Assembly: GCA_037179335.1 (NCBI GenBank)
Contig: JAKZHN010000021.1
Location: 1-64,000 of the forward strand
Length of the DNA: 64,000 bases
DNA from: Cyclaneusma minus
Taxonomy: Eukaryota; Ascomycota; Leotiomycetes; Marthamycetales; Marthamycetaceae
Direction: 5' to 3'
How positions within the stretch are numbered: position 1 is the first letter of the stretch; each line of letters opens with the position of its first letter. Shown piece after piece: positions 60,187 to 64,000 of this stretch. The translations under genes and the position numbers were made by a program. The notes under the pieces were generated by a model. It worked only from the letters and a program-made list of their open reading frames with translations, made no database searches and had not been told where the DNA came from.

Positions 60187-60675
60187 ATTTGGTGGAAGTG
60201 GAGACAGGAGGTTTGGCTTATCAGAGGATTGTGTATACTCAGAGGAGATATCTTATACAGCAGATGCTCTGGACCAGCTCACCTGATTTCAATCTCCGAG
60301 AGGTTGCATTTAAGCAGTGTCGTCTTTGCGGTAATAGTCGCCGAGAGAGCAGAGTCACCGGATTCAAAGTTCGAGGTTGGGAAGCCGCTATTTCCGCAGA
60401 GGCTGCCACATGCAAAATGACATATGCGCCACATGGCATCAATTGATGGAAATCTGGGGTAAGTGGGGGCACCAGCGGGGTGGTGCGCCGCGCGCGGGAT
60501 AATTCCGACACCCCCTCATCGGAGCTGGCAGGGGCAATTTGTCGCTGCTGTTGAATTGCGTCAAGCTCAACGTTGAAGCTCTTGGTGTTCTGAAGATTCC
60601 GCATCTGCTGTCGTCCCCAAGCACTAGACTTCTGTCCTAGCTCCGTACTACTCGACATCCCGAGTCAAGTCCAAG
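60187..60675. promoter_or_regulatory. Bidirectional promoter of hmgA and fahA
   Basis: The 489-bp gap between two divergent start codons must drive both genes. Two CreA-type SYGGRG sites lie close together (GTGGGG at 60,463-60,468 and GCGGGG at 60,475-60,480), which suggests glucose repression. A CCG-N12-CGG dyad at 60,505-60,522 is a candidate binding site for a Zn(II)2Cys6 activator. A GGATAA at about 60,497 could bind a GATA factor. These are motif matches only. Confidence 0.5.
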
Positions 60676-62054
60676 ATGGCCATCAAGTCGTGGTTAGACA
60701 TGCCGGCCGATAGCCATTTCTCCATCGCCAACATCCCCTTCGGCATCATCAGCACGTCTTCCTCGCCAGAAAAACGTCCAGCCATTGCAATTGGCGACCA
60801 TGTCCTCGATCTCGCTGCCTTCACCGCTGGCAATGGTTTCCAGGGGCTAGCCTTCATCCAGCCATACTACTCTGCCGTTTTCTCACAACCGACCCTGAAT
60901 GCTTTCGCAGCTTTAGGCCGAGGGATGCACCAAGTCGTCCGCGAATACCTCCAAGATGTCTTCTCCGAGTCGACCACCTACCCGGACGCCCTCAAGAACA
61001 ACAAAGAACTCCAGGGGAAAGCTCTGCTGCCCCGAAAGGAAGTAGAAACACATCTGCCAATGCAAATCGGTGACTACACCGACTTCTTTGCCGGCCAGAA
61101 CCACGCTTTCAACGCTGGAACAATCTTTCGCGGACCAGTCAACGCACTCCAGCCCAACTACAAGCACATCCCCGTCGCATACCACAGCCGAGCATCCTCA
61201 GTTGTAGTCTCCGGAACACGCATCAGACGACCACTCGGTCAAGTACTCCTCGACCCTACCGCAGAACCCAAGACTCCAACCTTTACAGCCTGCAGAAAAC
61301 TCGACATTGAGCTCGAGCTAGGAGCTTTCCTATGCTCAGGAAACCAGATGGGAGAGCCCATACCAATACAAAAGGCCGAAGAGAATTTGTTTGGGCTGGT
61401 GTTGCTGAATGACTGGTCTGCGAGGGATATCCAGCAATGGGAAGCTGTGCCACTTGGCCCTTTCAATGCAAAGAATTTCGCTAGCAGTATCAGTCCTTGG
61501 GTTGTGCTGGCAGATGCGCTGGAGCCGTTCAAGACGAAAGGCATTGAGAATACAGTTGAGGTGCAGAGTTATTTGAAGGAAAAGACGAAGGAGAATGTTT
61601 TTGATATCAAGTTGGAAGTTGACATTACCAGTAAGTCTTCCTCTTGGGAAATGGATAAGGTAGCAGGAACTCTGAATCTGATGTACCGTATCCAGCACCG
61701 AACGGAGAAACAACGACGGTATCCAGGACCAATGCATCGAACTTGCTATGGTCATTCCCGCAGATGATAGCACATCATACCATTGGTGGCTGTCCATTGA
61801 ACACCGGCGACTTGCTTGGTTCGGGAACGATCAGCGGTACCAGTCCGGACAGTCTAGGTAGCTTCCTGGAACTGACCAAGGGCGGGAAAGAGGATGTCAT
61901 GCTTGCTGGCATGGATGTTCGCAAGTTCTTGAAAGACGGCGATACAATCACCATTCGAGGAGCTTGCGGTGAAAGTGGAGCGCTGGTAGGCTTTGGAGAG
62001 TGTGTTGGGACTATCGAGTCAGCGATTCATCCCGAGTCGTTCTTGGAGTCTTAG
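60676..62054 (+). CDS. fahA: Fumarylacetoacetase
   Basis: Exons 60,676-61,630 and 61,696-62,054 encode 437 aa. The 65-bp intron (GTAAGT, TATCCAG) joins KLEVDIT to TPNGETTTVSRTNASNLLWS in frame. It hydrolyses fumarylacetoacetate to fumarate and acetoacetate, the last step of homogentisate catabolism. Family marks are FSIANIPFGI at the N-terminus, IGDYTDFFAGQNHAFNAGTI (catalytic Asp and His region), VAYHSRASSVVVSGT, KLDIELELGAFLCSG (metal ligands), LLNDWSARDIQQWE, and GGCPLNTGDLLGSGTISG. Length fits the family (about 420-435 aa). Pairing with the dioxygenase is conserved in ascomycetes. C-to-G switch near 61,380. Confidence 0.97.
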
Positions 62055-63085
62055 GTTGTTCGTGGAATAGTGAGTCGTGATCAGCGTGATACAGCCCGCG
62101 TGGGTGAATACCTAGGCCAAGAATCCCTGAAGTGTAAATTTGACGTCTGCTCGAGTGCTTGGTTTGCGTTTGCTTCCGGGTACCTTGAACGTTGACAGTC
62201 CCAGGAGCCACTCGGGTACGCGCCGTGCCCAACGAGAAAGCTTCGTCCGAACGATTAGCTTCCGTCGTGTGCCGTATTCCGGTTCCGCGCGAATTGTGAC
62301 TTCTGAGATGATTGAACGAGAGAGTTTTCCCCAGGCGAAAACGCTTGGACGGAGATGTTTCGGCGTCGTGGATCATTGAAGGCGGAATAAGTGGCCGCGC
62401 TTTGTGCAACGTTAAATTCTTGGCGCAGATATATCTCGGCCATATTCCGCTCTCTTCCGCTTCGCGACTTCTCTAAAAATCGAGCATCAAACTCAAGGAC
62501 ACAACACAACACGAATCGGATTGACTTTTCTCGAATCGACGATGGATACAGCCATTAATCGCACCCCTTGGCGGAATTCTCTCCGTCACAGACCTCGAGT
62601 CTCCTCCATGGTGATTGGAGCATCCGAGTAGTCCACTTTCCGATTCACCCATGATATCGCCCTGCAGGTTCCCGCCCTCCCGCAACCATACCCCGCTCAA
62701 GCTTTCATCACAGGTTCCGCGAATGAGACGACACGAGACGAAAATCAATATCAAGAGCATGTATAGAGCGGAAAGAGAAAAGAGCATCCACGACACTGCG
62801 GATCTTGCTCCACCACCTGACCTGCATGTCACGGGCCTCAGATGCACAGAAACAGACCCCAAACTTGGAGTTGCCCCCCGGTTCTCGATGCTATTGCGGA
62901 ACCTGGCGAGTCTTCCTGGCCCATATGCGGAGACAGACCCTAGGGGTTCTGCCGTTCTTGCGCCTTTCTCGTAGGCGCCCTTCTCCTATAAAGACTTCTT
63001 TCTCCATATAAGAGTAAGTCGGCTAGGCCTCAGTTTCCTGATAGTCAAGAAGAGCCAAATCTCCTCTCGTTTGGCAGCCACTTTC
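62055..63085. promoter_or_regulatory. Promoter region of the P450 gene
   Basis: No gene is supported here. A TATAAAG box at 62,987-62,993 lies about 95 bp before the predicted start codon, with a pyrimidine stretch just after it, so it probably positions P450 transcription. Confidence 0.55.
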
Positions 63086-64000
63086 ATGATGCTTGAATCT
63101 GGTCATCCTCAAGTTATCGGCATTGCCGTGCTTGCTCTTGTCTTTTTCCTTGTCAAGTTTCTCAACGCTACGGATACGCCAAAGATTAAGAACTTGCCTG
63201 AGGTTCCTGGATGGCCGCTGTTTGGCAGCTTGCTGCAGTTTGGGGATCAGCATGCCAAAGTGGCACAGGAACTGGCTAAGAAATATGGGCCTGTATTTCA
63301 AGTAAGGCTAGGAAACCGAGTGAGTCTTTTGCCCCTTTTTCTTCGCTTGTAACTTCACGAATACTTCACTCCATTTCAAATGCATTAGTGGTAACCTTGG
63401 AGAACAAAAGCTAAACCGAGTCTTACAACTTTCAGCGCATCGTTTTTGCAAATAGCTTCTCCTCAGTTCGCCATCTCTGGATTACACACCAATCTGCCCT
63501 CATTTCCCGTCCCACACTGCACACATTTCACACTATCGTCTCCTCCTCCCAAGGCTTCACCATTGGCACCTCCCCGTGGCACGAATCCTGCAAACGCCGC
63601 CGCAAGGCCGCAGCAACCGCCTTGAACCGTCCCGCCACACAATCTTACATGCCCATCATATCCGCCGAATGCGACTCCTCGATCGCCGAGCTATTCCACG
63701 ACAGTCTCTCCGGGCGTGCTCTCGACCCCATCGCCTATTTTCAACGCTTCGCCCTCAACACGTCCTTAACACTAAACTACGGCTTCCGCTTAGATCCCGA
63801 GATTAAGGAAGAGAAGGAATTGCTGGAAGAGATCTTTCATGTTGAGAGAGTTGTGAGTAATTTGAGGAGCACGAGTAACAATTGGCAGGACTATGTGCCG
63901 TTGTTGAGACTGTGGCCTAGTAGTAAGAAAGAGGCAGAGGAGTATCGGGTAAGGAGGGATCGCTATTTGGGGATTTTGGTGGAGAGGTTGAGGAAGCAGA
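63086..64000 (+). CDS. phacA: Cytochrome P450, CYP504-like phenylacetate 2-hydroxylase (partial)
   Basis: Exon 1 is 63,086-63,319 and exon 2 runs from 63,436 past the window end. The 116-bp intron (GTGAGT to TTTCAG) joins VRLGNR to RIVFANSFSSVRHLW in frame. Residues 1-25 form a membrane anchor, followed by PEVPGWPLFGSLLQFGDQHA. Then come ALISRPTLHTFH, GFTIGTSPWHESCKRRRKAA, FQRFALNTSLTLNYGFRL and RSTSNNWQDYVPLLRL, all closely like the CYP504 family. The first enzymes of that family turn phenylacetate into 2-hydroxyphenylacetate, which is then oxidised to homogentisate. The haem-binding Cys region lies beyond the window. The ATG at 63,089 is an alternative start. Its place beside the homogentisate genes supports the call. 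C-to-G switch near 63,800. Confidence 0.9.

Overview
The window is from a filamentous ascomycete (Pezizomycotina). The evidence is short GT-AG introns (53 to 199 nt) with CTRAY-like branch points, a gene set that includes homogentisate dioxygenase, fumarylacetoacetase and a CYP504-type P450, and a huge AT-rich block whose transposon remnants carry C-to-T/G-to-A decay of the kind made by repeat-induced point mutation (RIP). I cannot fix the class; such bipartite AT/GC genomes are known in Leotiomycetes and Dothideomycetes.

Layout. (1) Bases 1-25,150 form a gene-free AT isochore built of RIP-killed retrotransposons: two inverted Gypsy copies (about 0.6-2.3 kb and 3.8-5.3 kb), a third Gypsy on the minus strand (about 8.6-14.8 kb), a Copia element with both 177-178 bp LTRs (18,518-24,058), a 9-bp microsatellite, a 185-bp tandem repeat and a few GC-rich islands. 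(2) From 25.6 to 45 kb lies gene space: an ankyrin protein, a secreted GPI-type protein, a class 1A dihydroorotate-dehydrogenase-like enzyme, an unknown 566-aa protein, a poorly resolved zone (36.9-42.2 kb) with gene debris and a tandem repeat, a CIA30-type protein and the Rad10/ERCC1 nuclease subunit. (3) From about 45.4 to 51.9 kb lies an array of about 16 diverged ~330-bp units, each with a TATA box and a CAAG initiator at fixed spacing and with no convincing protein. It is the most unusual object in the window. (4) From 52.4 to 64 kb: an F-box-like protein, an amidohydrolase broken by a fresh hAT-type MITE and by a mutated 3' splice site, a SERAC1/DUF676-type esterase, and a catabolic cluster.

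The cluster holds homogentisate dioxygenase and fumarylacetoacetase, transcribed divergently from a shared 489-bp promoter, followed by a CYP504-like phenylacetate 2-hydroxylase cut by the window end. Together these would take phenylacetate, phenylalanine or tyrosine carbon through homogentisate to fumarate and acetoacetate. The maleylacetoacetate isomerase is not in the window.

A pattern across genes: in at least nine genes the sense strand is C-rich in its 5' part and changes abruptly to G-rich 250-700 nt before the stop codon. I resolved exon structures by hand from splice signals and frame; the junctions are predictions except where stated.
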